Source: Euglena gracilis (Eukaryota; Euglenida; Euglenophyceae; Euglenales). Taken from it: 64,000 nt of DNA. Of the stretch, positions 1 to 9,480 are shown piece by piece. Each line of letters starts with the position of its first letter. The stretch's first letter is position 1. A model generated the notes under the pieces. That model was given only the letters and a program-made list of their open reading frames with translations. It ran no database searches and had not been told where the DNA came from. The stretch covers positions 70,064,670 to 70,128,669 of the forward strand of contig CP154954.1 of the NCBI GenBank assembly GCA_039621445.1, read 5' to 3'. The translations under genes and the position numbers were made by a program.

Positions 1-479
1 TTTGGCTCCGGGGTCTGCAAAAAGCCAAAAATGAAAAACTTTTGCATAAAACTCCAAATTCCAAATTCCCATTTCACAATTGGCTTGCTCTTTATCGTGT
101 TCACTTTTCAAGAGCAGTGGCCATACTGGATCCTCCATTGTGAGTTGCCGATTGTGATTTGAAAGACCTGGCATTCCACTCTGGGAAATTTGAGTAAAAA
201 ATACGCCACACAGGCCAGCCGCTGCAATAAAAATAGCAAAGCTCACATGTGTGTACCTTGTGCATCAGTGTGCATTTTGCCCTCGTTCTTATGGCATTGT
301 TGCTTCAGGATGATTCGCAATCTGATGGCAGAGATCACGTTGCCCCAAGTTTGCCGAGAGAATATGTGTTGTGTCACCACCGCCCATGGCCGACCTCGTT
401 TTTTCTGTTCAAATGGTTGTGCAACCACGTGTGTGGGGAAGGGTTCGATATGAAGGGAGTATGGGATTTGGGCGGCGTG

Positions 480-905
480 TCCCCCCCAACCCCCCTCCTG
501 GACCGGAGAGAGGGGGGTGGCGCAGGCGAAAATTTGACCCCGGGGGGTGGGAGCCAATCCCCTCATCAGCGAGATTGATTTCCAGCCACCTGAAGGGCGG
601 CTGGACAGTAACGGATTTTTCGCTTTGGGGGTTCAAAAATGGGTAAAAATGGGGCAGAAATTGGCGAAAATGGGTCGGAAAAAGCTGCACAGGGAAAAAT
701 TGTTTTTTTTGCATAATTGGCAGTTTTTTTGAAAGTTTTTTTTTGCGATTTCGATTTTTTGGCACCTGGTTTGACCAGGGGTCAGGCCCAGCTCCAGCCT
801 GGGACCCCCAGGGGGGGGGGGGCAGCCAGCAGCCTTGTTCCAGCCACCCACCTGCCAAGGGGGGCCCAGACCGACCCCCCCCCAAAAGGTCAAGTTTTTC
901 ATTTC
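480..905. repeat. Dispersed repeat, inverted copies at 60.1-60.5 and 62.85 kb
   Basis: The segment contains 'CCTGAAGGGCGGCTGGACAG', then A/T-rich 'AAAAATGG' blocks and a C-rich part with 'CAGCCAGCAGCC'. The reverse complement of the same arrangement is visible at about 60100-60420 ('CCATCCAGCTGCCCTTCAGG') and a piece near 62850-62885. No coding capacity is seen. It is probably a non-autonomous DNA element, but I could not define its ends. Confidence 0.45.
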
Positions 906-1419
906 GGCGCTTTTTTTTGCATCAAAAACCTTTTTTTTTGCATTTTTGACTTTTTTTTGCCCAAAAGCACCAAAATGGCATTTTTGGCTGCTCTGGGGGT
1001 CAAAAATTTTTGGCCCGGCGCTTCGAAAAGTGAAAGAAAAGTTAAAGAAAGGTGAAACTCAACTCTTTTTATGGAGGTTTTCTTGTGTGATTGTCTCATG
1101 AGGATCTTTTTTGTGTATCTTTAAATGAGACAGTTGTTTTGCAAGTGTTTTGGTATTGGTCAGTGGTTTGAAGAAAAGTTTTTTTATATAATTGCACTAA
1201 ACACCATTTTCCAATTGACAGTTGTTTTGCAGATATATTTTTTTGAGGGTTGAATTTTCTGCCCATTTCCTCCCATGTGTGTGTGTGTGTGTGATGTTCT
1301 GTTGCTTTAGAATTTTAAGGCACTGGACAGCATGACCCTGGAAGGATGCCTGCCTGGGCAGGCACTCCAGCATTCCGAGATTCTCCCCATGGTTGGTTAA
1401 TTTCAGCCTCATATTGTGT

Positions 1420-1437
1420 ATGCGTGCGTGCGTGCGT

Positions 1438-1469
<32 letters not shown>

Positions 1470-1562
1470 TGTGTGCGCGCATGCGTTTGTGTGTATGTTT
1501 GTGTGTGCGTGTGCATATGGGTGGGTCTGTCGGTGGGTGGGTGCGTATGGGTGGGTTGCAGG
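1420..1562. repeat. Compound GT/GC microsatellite
   Basis: A run of alternating purine-pyrimidine units (TGCG, TG, TGTA, GGTGGG) with an uninterrupted GT core near 1446-1469. Long open frames across it (Cys/Val repeats) are artefacts of the repeat. Confidence 0.85.
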
Positions 1563-1921
1563 CTTCTGCTTAGGGTTTGGGTGGGGGTGTCTGGACAGCG
1601 GAAATCCTAGCAGGGCCAGCTGGTGGAGAATTTTTTTCCACTGACTGGCTCGAAGCACCGAAATTTTTGGATTCCCAAAACTGGCCAAAAATGCCCATTT
1701 TTTTGGCCATTTTTGGGATTTGGAACAAAATCAGCCAAAACTGCACTGAAAAATTTATTTCCACCTCAGCGCACAGCGCCAGAGGGAACATTTTTTCCAG
1801 CTGGGGTGACCCCCGCCCCCCCCGGGGAGGAGTCGATGGGTAGGGGGTCTAGCAAGTCCAATTTTCCACTCTGTAAAATGGCTAGCCAGTGGACCCCCCG
1901 GGATGCTTAAGCAAAGGCCTG
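1559..1921. mobile_element. hAT-like non-autonomous element, family 'CTTAAGCAAA'
   Basis: It begins CAGGCTTCTGCTTAGGG and ends GCTTAAGCAAAGGCCTG, an imperfect terminal inverted repeat. The interior ('GGCCAAAAATGCCC', 'ACAAAATCAGCCAAAA', 'GGGTCTAGCA') matches the element at 41160-41589 and a fragment at about 7690-7930. The flanking 8-mers GTGGGTTG and GAGGATGC do not match, so the target duplication has decayed or the ends are slightly off. It has no ORF of its own and lies just upstream of the acceptor at 1980. Confidence 0.65.
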
Positions 1922-1980
1922 GAGGATGCGTGGGTGGGTGGGTGGGGGTGCGGTTTGTCTTCACCTGTGCCCTGGCTCAG

Positions 1981-4900
1981 CATGCCGGTCGGCCGTGCCC
2001 CCACGCTCGTCTTCTTCGTCGTCGCAAGGCACTCCTCCAGCCTCAGCGTGCTCCTGCAGCAGATCAAGGAGTATGAGCTGCAGCAGGCGGAGGAGTGGTG
2101 CGCCCAGTCGGGGGAGACGGTGACGGACCTCTACAGGCCGAAGTGCGGTGCCTGCCCCACGGAAGTGGAGCGCATGGTGTGTTTGCTGTTTGAAGTGTTG
2201 GATTCGCACGGTGTGGCATTTGCTATTTGAAATGCTGAAATGCACCCGCGGGGGACAGAAAGGTACTTCTTTAAAAAGCCTGGGATTGGGTGGGGGTTCC
2301 AGCTGCTGTCTGGCTGGACCCTGTCCCCGGGGTCAGGTCCAGGTTACTCCCCCAAGGGGGGGGGGGGTTCGGGAGACCACATTTTGGGAATTTTGGGGTC
2401 AAAAAGATTTTAGCGCTTTCCCACCTGCATCCAGAAATGAGAGCCCCAGGGGACCCTGCCCCCCTGGGGGTCCAGACAGCCAGCACCTTTTTTCCTCCCC
2501 GCACCTCCAAGCCGGGCTGCCCAGCAAACCCAACTGGGCAAAAAAAAAAACAGACCTTCGGACTGGACAAATAATTTTTTTTGAAAAGTAGTCAAAATGG
2601 ACAAAAATGGCATTCATTGGTAAGGTGGCTTTTTGGGATTTTTTTTACCTCCTAAATTCTAATTCAGGTGAAAAATGCCAACCCAGCTGGATTTGGGCTT
2701 TTTGAGTCTCTTTTTTTGGTACCTGCTGGGTCCAGGGGGGAATCCAGCCAGCACTTTTTTCTCCAGCCAACACCTTTTTCCAGCCGGCCCATGGGAACCC
2801 CTCAGGTCTTTAAGAAAGCCCCTGCCCCCTGCCGAATTTCAGCAAAACCCAACAAACTCACCCAAAATGCCCCCCCCCCCCCGGGATTTTCATCAACCAA
2901 ACCCTCGCTCCAGCAGCAGTGTTTTATTCTTCCATCCCACCCCCAATCCAATAACATGAAGAATTTTTGGAAATTGTTCCAAATCGCCTGTTAGAAGGTG
3001 TATTGTATTTCAAAATGAGATATTGTGTTCTTTGCTTTATTTTGCGATCTGGAGTTTTGAATTTCACCAACTTTTGGATGTCGGATCTGGGAAAACCTCA
3101 TTGATGTGAATTCTAATGATCTTCCCTGAAAAATGGGTCTGCGAGTTTTTCCATTTTCCCATCCAGATTTTTCCCCCAGCAATTTTCGTCCAATATTTAC
3201 CCGACAAAATCTTTTGGCAATTGTTTAGGGAGTCGGTGGATGAAGCAGGGAGGAGAACCCAACCACAAATTTCTCCGAAATGTCCCCCTCTGGTTCTCAT
3301 TTTGTCCCGGTGAATTGCACAATACTTATCGCCAGGGTGCATGTGCATTTCATTCGAATCCATTCGACGTCGCACACAGGGCTTCAGAATCAGCCGGAAT
3401 GCTTTTCTAGGTCACCGCCAGCAGCTGGGCTTGTTGACCTGTCATCTCAAACGAGGATGGGTCAGTGTTGCCAATGGTTTTCTGAAAGACAGAGCGGACC
3501 CCCCCGCCAGGGGGGACCAGCCAGCAGCTCCAAAAATAGCGAAAACTTTCTTTCGGCACACAGTGCCAGAAAATGCAAAAAAAAATCTCTTTCCCGCATT
3601 TTTTTTTGCATTTTGCACATTTTTGGATGTTCTGGTGTTTTCCGCATGGAAGAAAATGGAAAAAATTCAATGGGGTTGTTTTGAGAATTCGTGTTGGAGA
3701 CTCGTGCCAAAGATGAGCAATTTTCATGCGATTATTTTTCATTGTGATAATTTTTTTCTTTGGAGTGTTTTCCTTTGCTTTTAGCATAGAGGTGACACAG
3801 AGTCGGGAATCAAGGTTTTCCCAACAATTTAGGCCGCTTTCGAGGTTGGAGGGGGTTCTGCAGGGTTGGATTTCAGGAGGACGTACGGGTTGAGGTGGGT
3901 GTGTCCACCCCCCTGAAACCAAGGGGGGTTCGGAATACCCCCCACCTGCCAACAGGGGTTCTGGACTGACCCCGGGGGGGGTGCCCGGGACCTGACCACA
4001 ACGGTCAACTTTTTCCTTCCGGCGATTTGCGCCAATTTTTTTTTGCATGTTTGATAAAAATTTTGCCCAAATAGCACCCGAAATGGCATTTTTGGCCGTT
4101 TTGGGGGAATTTTTTTTCGGCGTGCCGCGCCGAGAATTGGTCACCCAGACCGCGCCCTGTTTAGGTGGGGGGGGGTTGTCCCCCGGGGGGGGGGGGGCCG
4201 ACCCCCCACCTGCCTTTACATGGAAGCCTACAGGGTCCGACACCCCCCTCTGTGTCGGGGTCCCCCCCCCAGGCTTCACATTTATGCCTAACAGACCCAC
4301 GGACCCCCCCCCCACTTGGGTCTTTAAGAAAACCCTGGTTGGGGAATGGTTCCAGCACAACGTGCCAAAATATTCAGAATAAACGTCTGCAAGGAATGGC
4401 AGAAAGGTGACGTTTTTTTCATTTTTGAGGTTTCTTCCAATTGATATATTTTTTGAACACTTCCTTTTGGTGGGGTTTGAAGAAATCAGCTGTTTATGAG
4501 AGGCATGGGATAATCCTTTGACAGACCCTGCAACTTTTCTTTAGGACCCTTTCCGGAACTTCTTCGAGCTGGTCTGCATCTGGCTCGCATATTATGCTGC
4601 TCAGCGCCACTACCAGGTGTGGTTTTTTTTTCCGGAGGTGGGGGTTTCGAAGACTGGAGGGTGGAAGCATCGTGGTGAATTCGGGCCACAAATAAATTGA
4701 AGATCAATTGATTGGATTTTTTCAAGGGGCATTAAAGTGAATTTATGGCTCTCACTAATTCAGATTTTGAAATATATTTTGAGTTAGTGTGTCGCAAAAA
4801 TATTTCATGTCACGTACATTGTAGAAAAAAATTCTTTAAGCAACCTCGCGCGCTATGATTTCTGTTTTGTGCTTTTTGCGCCGCAGCAGCACCGCTTCTT

Positions 4901-5764
4901 ACAAGCCGAGTGATTTAGCAGCGTGTTTGCTGAGAATCTCTTTTTTTTTGAATGCCAAGGGGGATCAAGGGAGTTTTACAAAAATAAATAACAAAATTTC
5001 TCCAATCTGGAGGTAATTTGCCCCTGCCCGAGCAGGTGCAGAGCTGGATTGTTTTAGCTGTTGGGATTGAACACAAGAAACGTTCTGATCAGGTACAAAA
5101 AGGATATTTCCCCCAAACAAAGCAAAACTGATTGTATGTTATGCAAGACATAGGGGATCAGGCTTGTGCTAGGGGTGCTAGGGGCAGGCACCCCATACCA
5201 CCCGATCCAACCCCCCCCCCCCGGGGGTAGGGTTTTGGGGTGCCTGCCCATAGCAGGCACCGCCCTCCGACCCTGGCGCCGAAAAGGCCATTTTTTCAAT
5301 GAAAATTTTCTGGGTCCCCCCGGACCCCCCCCGGGGGTGTGCCTGCTAGGGGGCAGGCACCCCATAGCACCCACCCACCCCCCCCCAGTCGGTAAGCACA
5401 AGCATGTAGGGGATCACAAGGAGGTGCCGTTGGTGAGCGTGAGCACTCCTCAGAGGGCCCTTTTCATATAAGTCAACCTGTTTTTGTTGTTTTTTTTAAC
5501 CATTTTCCCTGAATGATTTCATTTAATGTGGTGGGAAAGATAATTTTTTTAAGTTAGGGACCACCCAGAAAAAGTGGCTGTCCACAACGTCGGGTTCAAT
5601 AAGTCACTGGCCTCTTTGGAGGGACAAACCACGTCTCTTGTGTGCTTTTCTCGCTTCAGGACACGCTGTTCTACTGCACACACATCCCGATGAGTGCCTG
5701 GCGTTCCACCGTTCGCAGTCTCGTTGACCTCCTGCCCCAGTATTACCTTATCCCTGACCCTTGA
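1981..5764 (+). CDS. TRPC4AP: TRPC4AP/TRUSS-like protein, last three exons (partial)
   Basis: Three exons join in phase 0: 1981-2176, 4545-4616 and 5660-5764 (TGA at 5762-5764). Acceptors are CAG at 1978-1980, TAG at 4542-4544 and CAG at 5657-5659. Donors are GTGTGT at 2177 and GTGTGG at 4617. Exon 1 encodes LVFFVVARHSSSLSVLLQQ. Exon 2 is DPFRNFFELVCIWLAYY and exon 3 contains THIPMSAWRSTVRSLV. From memory, the C-terminus of animal TRPC4AP has the same order (a 'LVILMLAR' helix, then 'NFHNLLRFW', then 'SFSYWKETV'), and the last two blocks align without gaps over 34 residues. TRPC4AP is an armadillo-like substrate adaptor of the CUL4-DDB1 ubiquitin ligase. The linker after exon 1's helix is longer than in animals. 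Upstream exons lie outside the window or were not recognised. The assignment rests on remembered family sequence, so a profile search is decisive. Confidence 0.65.
2177..4544. other. Intron of TRPC4AP-like gene, repeat-filled
   Basis: The intron runs from donor GTGTGT to acceptor TTCTTTAG. It holds G/C-run-rich repeat fragments. Two segments end like hAT-element termini: CTTTAAGAAAGCCCCTG near 2810-2826 and CTTTAAGAAAACCCTG near 4322-4337. I could not find their 5' partners with confidence. No additional exon was recognised. Confidence 0.5.
4617..5659. other. Second intron of TRPC4AP-like gene
   Basis: The intron runs from donor GTGTGG to acceptor TCGCTTCAG. It contains the complete hAT-like element at 5159-5406. 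The remainder is A/T-rich and shows no coding signal. Confidence 0.5.
5159..5406. mobile_element. hAT-like non-autonomous element with 8-bp TSD TAGGGGAT
   Basis: A 248-bp element. It starts CAGGCTTGTGCTAGG and ends GGTAAGCACAAGCATG (terminal inverted repeat with two mismatches). It is flanked by a perfect direct repeat TAGGGGAT at 5151-5158 and 5407-5414. Eight-bp duplications and CA-G termini are typical of hAT transposons. The interior is G/C runs plus 'GGGCAGGCACCCCATA' palindromic blocks, with no ORF. The 'AAGCACAAGC' motif recurs in the element inside eRF3 (63068-63224). Confidence 0.85.
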
Positions 5765-5834
5765 ACGCCGAAATCACTGGCCCACACTGTCAGCACCTTG
5801 GTGGTGTTGGGAGGTTTGCGTGTTATCTCCCCCC

Positions 5835-6259
5835 CCCTTGTCGTACGACCACCCCACTATAACGACCACCCCCCGGTCGCAGGTTGTAGGTCGGGGGGGG
5901 TCTAACGACCACCCCCCGGTCGCAGGTTGCAGGTCAGAACCCAAAAAAAGAGGCTGGTTTTTTGAGGTTGTATGAAGATGCATCCATGTATGCCGCCTTT
6001 TTCCAGGCATTTTCTATGTTCCCCACCGGCGCTCATGGTTTGTAAACCCGTAGCGATGGCTCGAAAGCCTCCGCGGTTGTACAAGGTCCTTCGGCGCACC
6101 CATGACGATAGTTCAGGTCCCCGTCAGTATCGGTCAATATTGGAAACAACAACCACCCCCACTATAACGACCACCCCCCAGTCGCAGGTTGCAGGTTTGG
6201 GGGGTCTAACGACCAGCCCCCCGGTCGCAGGTTGCAGGTACCCGGTCGTACGACAAGGG
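5835..6259. mobile_element. Short element with 16-bp inverted termini CCCTTGTCGTACGACC
   Basis: CCCTTGTCGTACGACC at 5835-5850 is the exact reverse complement of GGTCGTACGACAAGGG at 6244-6259. Inside, two direct repeats of about 87 bp (5849-5935 and 6152-6239) each contain paired 'CCGGTCGCAGGTTGCAGGT' blocks. The 220 bp between them are unique. No target duplication is evident next to the C-run. This looks like a miniature inverted-repeat element of a family different from the CAGG-terminated ones. Confidence 0.6.
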
Positions 6260-6374
6260 AGGTAGCAAGAATTCGACAATTTTGACCTGATTTGCAATGA
6301 AACGGATGGCATGGCTGTCATCAACCTCCCACCCATATAGTTCGCCATTTTTTCAATTTAAATGTTATAATGGT

Positions 6375-6690
6375 TATATTGATGACCCAGAATTAGGATT
6401 TTACCCCCAAAATTAGGCATTTGCTTCCAGATTTTGGAGTTTGCGCCTCAAATGGGGTATTTTCCTCCGATTATTTGGAGTTGGCAACCAAAAAAATACA
6501 AAATTAGGCATTTGCCACCCAAAGTTTGAAGTTTGCACCCAAAATTTGGCAGTTTGCCACCAAAAATTGGATTTTCCACCCAAAATTCGGCATATGCCCC
6601 CAAAAATTAAGAATTTGCATCCCAAATTAGGCATTTGTCACTCAAAGTTAGGAATTGGCCAACCAAATTAGGCATTGCCAAATTGAAATT
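6375..6690. repeat. Degenerate tandem repeat, unit about 'AAAATTAGGCATTTGC'
   Basis: About a dozen diverged units of 22-34 bp carry the motif AAATTAGGCATTTGCCACC. Both strands stay open, producing artefactual repetitive peptides. No gene is called. Confidence 0.7.
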
Positions 6691-7689
6691 GCCTTGCTGA
6701 CATCAACCCGCTTCCGTCACACCGTCGGCCAGCCGTGTGCTCCCCCTGAAACCGACCCCCCCCCCGTCCAAACCGACCCCAGGATTTCCGCCAACCCAAA
6801 AGTCCTAAACCGACGTCGGTTTAAATGGGGGGGTTTGCTTGGCACATTTTACCCATATATGTCGTTCTCCCCCCAAGCTTATGGCAGCCCCACTCCAAAT
6901 AATTTTTTGTGATTTTTTTTTGTGAGTACAGCACATATGGCATGGTGGAGCACCCCCTTGAGTGTGGGGTGCTAGGGGGGGGGGGTGCGGGGGGTATCTA
7001 TCACATCAGGGGTATTTTTTTTGAATTTTGGTTCTTGGGGCCGGGGGCGGGAGGTGGGACATGCAGTTCGCAGAGGGGGCAGCATTTTTTCCCCCAGCTG
7101 GCCAGATGAAACCTCCTCCCGGGTCTTTGAGAAATCCACAACTCAGTGTTAATTGCTGCATTATTGATAATCATGATAATTATTGATAATTATTATTGAT
7201 AATTATTGATAATTATGGGTTATGCTCTCACTCTGGCTGACGGTGTTGTTCAAGACCCCCTCTCCTTCTCTTTGTGCGTTGTCTTCCGCCCCAGCCATCC
7301 CCCGACCTCCCCTCCTGGCCCTGTGTCTGATGCGTTGCAATAAATCTAATACAACATTCGCACCAGGCTCGCAGCTTTTTTGTCCGATTTTCACGGGCTG
7401 GTCTCTGAATTTGCTCCCACCATGCTTTCACCAAACCACACCAGCCGAGCTCTTATTTTGCAATCTGGATTTTTTAAAGTTTCGGGGAGGAGTCCGCCGA
7501 ACCGAGTTGGACCGAGTGGGTTTCTGCTCTATTTTTGGCACAAAGCGCCGACATTTTTTACCCAAAATCAACCCCCAGACCCTCCCCCAACTCTTCTGGA
7601 GAGGGTCGGTCCCTCTTGGGGGATCGAACCCAATCCCTGTTTGGGATGTTTGCCACTCTTTTCTCAACCTCCGCTGAGACACCACCCAA

Positions 7690-7930
7690 ATGTTCACGAC
7701 AAATTCTCCCGGAGACCATCCCCCCAGGTTTGCTGGCACCCCGCTTGTGCAAAAATGCCCATGTTTGGCCATCTTTGGGATTCTTTGAACAAAATCAGCC
7801 AAAAATGCACTATAAACCTCATTTCCACCTCGTCACGCAATTTTTCCAGTCGGGGGGACCCCCAGATCCCCCCCTCCCGGGAGCTAGTCCATTTTTGCCA
7901 GTGTCTAGCAAAATGGCCAGCCCTGGTCGG
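7690..7930. mobile_element. hAT-like element fragment (same family as 1559 and 41160)
   Basis: The segment shares 'GAACAAAATCAGCCAAAAA', 'TTTCCACCTC', 'GGGGGGACCCCCAGA' and 'CCAGTGTCTAGCAAAATGGCC' blocks with 1559-1921 and 41160-41589 in the same order. Termini are not recognisable. Confidence 0.5.
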
Positions 7931-8867
7931 GGGTTGTGGGCGGCTTTGAACATTGGGTTGTTTTTGGCACCCGACCACCCCCAGTCGGTGGGCAAAGGGG
8001 GGATATATTGCAGCTTGACCATCTTCTTGTCTTTCACCATGCTTGCTCGCAAGTGGAACGGAGCTGCAGCCTCCCCCCCCCCCCCCCCCCAGACGTGATG
8101 CCTGGATGTGTCACATCTCCCCCCCCCCGTGCGTCATTGCACCACCGCCCCTGCTCTGGCCCAAAGCTCCTCCTCAATCATCAGTGTTTTTTTGAGCAGT
8201 CTTTCCAAAGGATGACCAGAAGGTCACCGCATGGGAAAGTGGACGTGATGAGGGGAATTGCTTTCCACTCTCTGCCCTCCTCAACCTCTGACCCTCCTTG
8301 CACCTGACTTGGATTGGCTGGACGTGGGCGATCTAGCCCGCAGCCAATCGTCATTATGGCACTGATGGATGCGCCCGAGGGTGACCTTTCTGGATTTGGC
8401 GAGCCCCTTTTTGCTGGGTCCGGTCAAAAACAAATTTGAATGGTTAAAAATGTTGGGGAATGGTGTTTTGAGGGGTTTTTTTTACAGAGTTTTTGGTGTT
8501 TCCACATATGTTTTTTTGAAAACAGTGTTTGGTCTCTTCTCCAAACGGTGCCATTTTCTGCTGCTGCGCCGCCCACTCGACTCAACATTTCGCTTCTTTG
8601 ACCCACATCTCCAAGTAACCATCCATCTGGTGTGTCACTCGGCCTCCTCCCATTATTCCTCTTGTTTGGCAAAGTGTCTGTTGTGTGCCTTTCAAATATC
8701 TTCACGGCCCTATTGGCCCTCTCCGTGTGCCCCTCCATTTTTCTCCTGGTGTGACCTCCCCCCTCCCCTGCCTGGGGGGATGCGCCGAGGGTCAGTAGGC
8801 GGATGGGGGGGCAAATGCGGTGTTTGTTGCGTTTCTTTTGCCAATCTGTTTCAGCATGCCAATTCTG

Positions 8868-8957
8868 GGACGTCAACCCCGTCTCCACCCCCCCGAGGGG
8901 AAACCCGGAATTGACCTCGTAGGGTCTTTATCTCCCTCCTCATTTTGGGGAGATCCA
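8868..8957 (+). repeat. 90-bp repeat directly upstream of a DIRS insertion (copy 1)
   Basis: From 'GGGACGTCAACCCCGT' to 'GGAGATCCAACAC' this matches 41655-41757 with modest divergence. Both copies stop at GGAGATCCAACAC and are followed at once by DIRS terminal sequence. The nature of the repeat is unknown, and it does not fold into a tRNA by eye. Confidence 0.6.
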
Positions 8958-9029
8958 ACACTAACTCGAGGTGAGGTCCCGCTTTCCTTGCCGGCTGTTC
9001 TGTTCTGGTGTGCTTGTGTGCGCGGGTGC
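8958..9029 (+). repeat. D5 5' inverted terminal repeat, outer part
   Basis: The sequence GGTGAGGTCCCGCTTTCC and CTGTTCTGTTCTGGTGTG matches the D1 terminal repeat at 9385-9450. Its extreme end differs from the canonical terminus. D3 sequence starts at about 9030. Confidence 0.65.
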
Positions 9030-9123
9030 GCTGTGCAGCTGCTGTGCAGCTGTAGATGGAAAATATGCATCTTTCAGGTCGATTTTTCCAAAGAACCAAC
9101 CTTTTCTTAAATATGCGAAGATG
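9030..9123 (-). pseudogene. D3 left fragment: DIRS-A reverse transcriptase piece
   Basis: On the minus strand it encodes FAYLRKGWFFGKIDLKDAYF, the RT block before the catalytic core. It matches D1 'YLRKGWFCGKIDLKDAYF'. Its RT continues at 18337 after the D2 insertion. Downstream RT, RNase H and recombinase are absent, because the fragment ends in a CTGTGCAG duplication next to the D5 terminal repeat. Confidence 0.8.
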
Positions 9124-9325
9124 GACACCTCGGGCTCCGCACTTTGCCCTTGCGAGGCCATGCCTTGCTCGCCGGCAGTGTTGTTTGGATTGTTTGCTGC
9201 GTTGGGTTAGGAGTCCCTGCTTAGTGCCGCCTTTTTTCGCCGGAGTTGGCTGACTCTTAATTTGCCCTTCGACACCCAGAAGAAAGGAACGTCTAATACC
9301 ATATCAATTGGAAGAGGAAGAAGTC

Positions 9326-9480
9326 GGACTCCCACGACGGAGGAAGGGGGAGGAAGGGACCAAGAGGGCGAAGCACAAGAAGATGGTGAGGTCCTGCTTT
9401 CCTTGCCGGCTGTTCTGTTCTGGTGTGTTTGTGCGTGCGCGGGGGGTGCTTTTTACTGCGCCTTTGTTGCCGGAGTTGGC
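9326..9480 (-). repeat. D1 3' inverted terminal repeat
   Basis: It includes the outer TCGGACTCCCACGACGG end and the CTTTCCTTGCCGGCTGTTC core. It is inverted relative to 13808-13957 apart from small differences. Confidence 0.8.

Larger units (their letters stand above)
1..1980. other. Non-coding start of window, upstream intron of TRPC4AP-like gene
   Basis: I found no convincing exon here. The stretch is probably the intron before the exon at 1981. It holds a repeat at about 480-905 that recurs inverted near 60.1-60.5 kb and 62.85 kb (shared core around 'CCTGAAGGGCGGCTGG'), GT microsatellites and a hAT-like element at 1559-1921. Long open frames over 240-1100 run through G and C homopolymers and show no protein-like composition. 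Confidence 0.5.
5765..8867. other. Intergenic repeat-rich region
   Basis: No gene is recognised between the TRPC4AP-like stop and the DIRS nest. It holds the element at 5835-6259, a degenerate tandem repeat at 6375-6690, AT-rich 'ATTGATAATT' repeats at about 7150-7215 and a hAT-family fragment at about 7690-7930. The open frames (for example 7380-7949 and 8369-8914) show no family-like composition. Confidence 0.5.

Noticed and set aside
243-1101. Overlapping ORFs of 60-160 codons on both strands
   Set aside because: They run through homopolymers and a dispersed repeat, with Phe/Lys or Pro/Gly bias and no recognisable motif.
3809-4337. Complete hAT-like element in the TRPC4AP intron
   Set aside because: The 3' end CTTTAAGAAAACCCTG is good, but the 5' partner CAAGGTTTTCCC is weak and the flanks match only partly.
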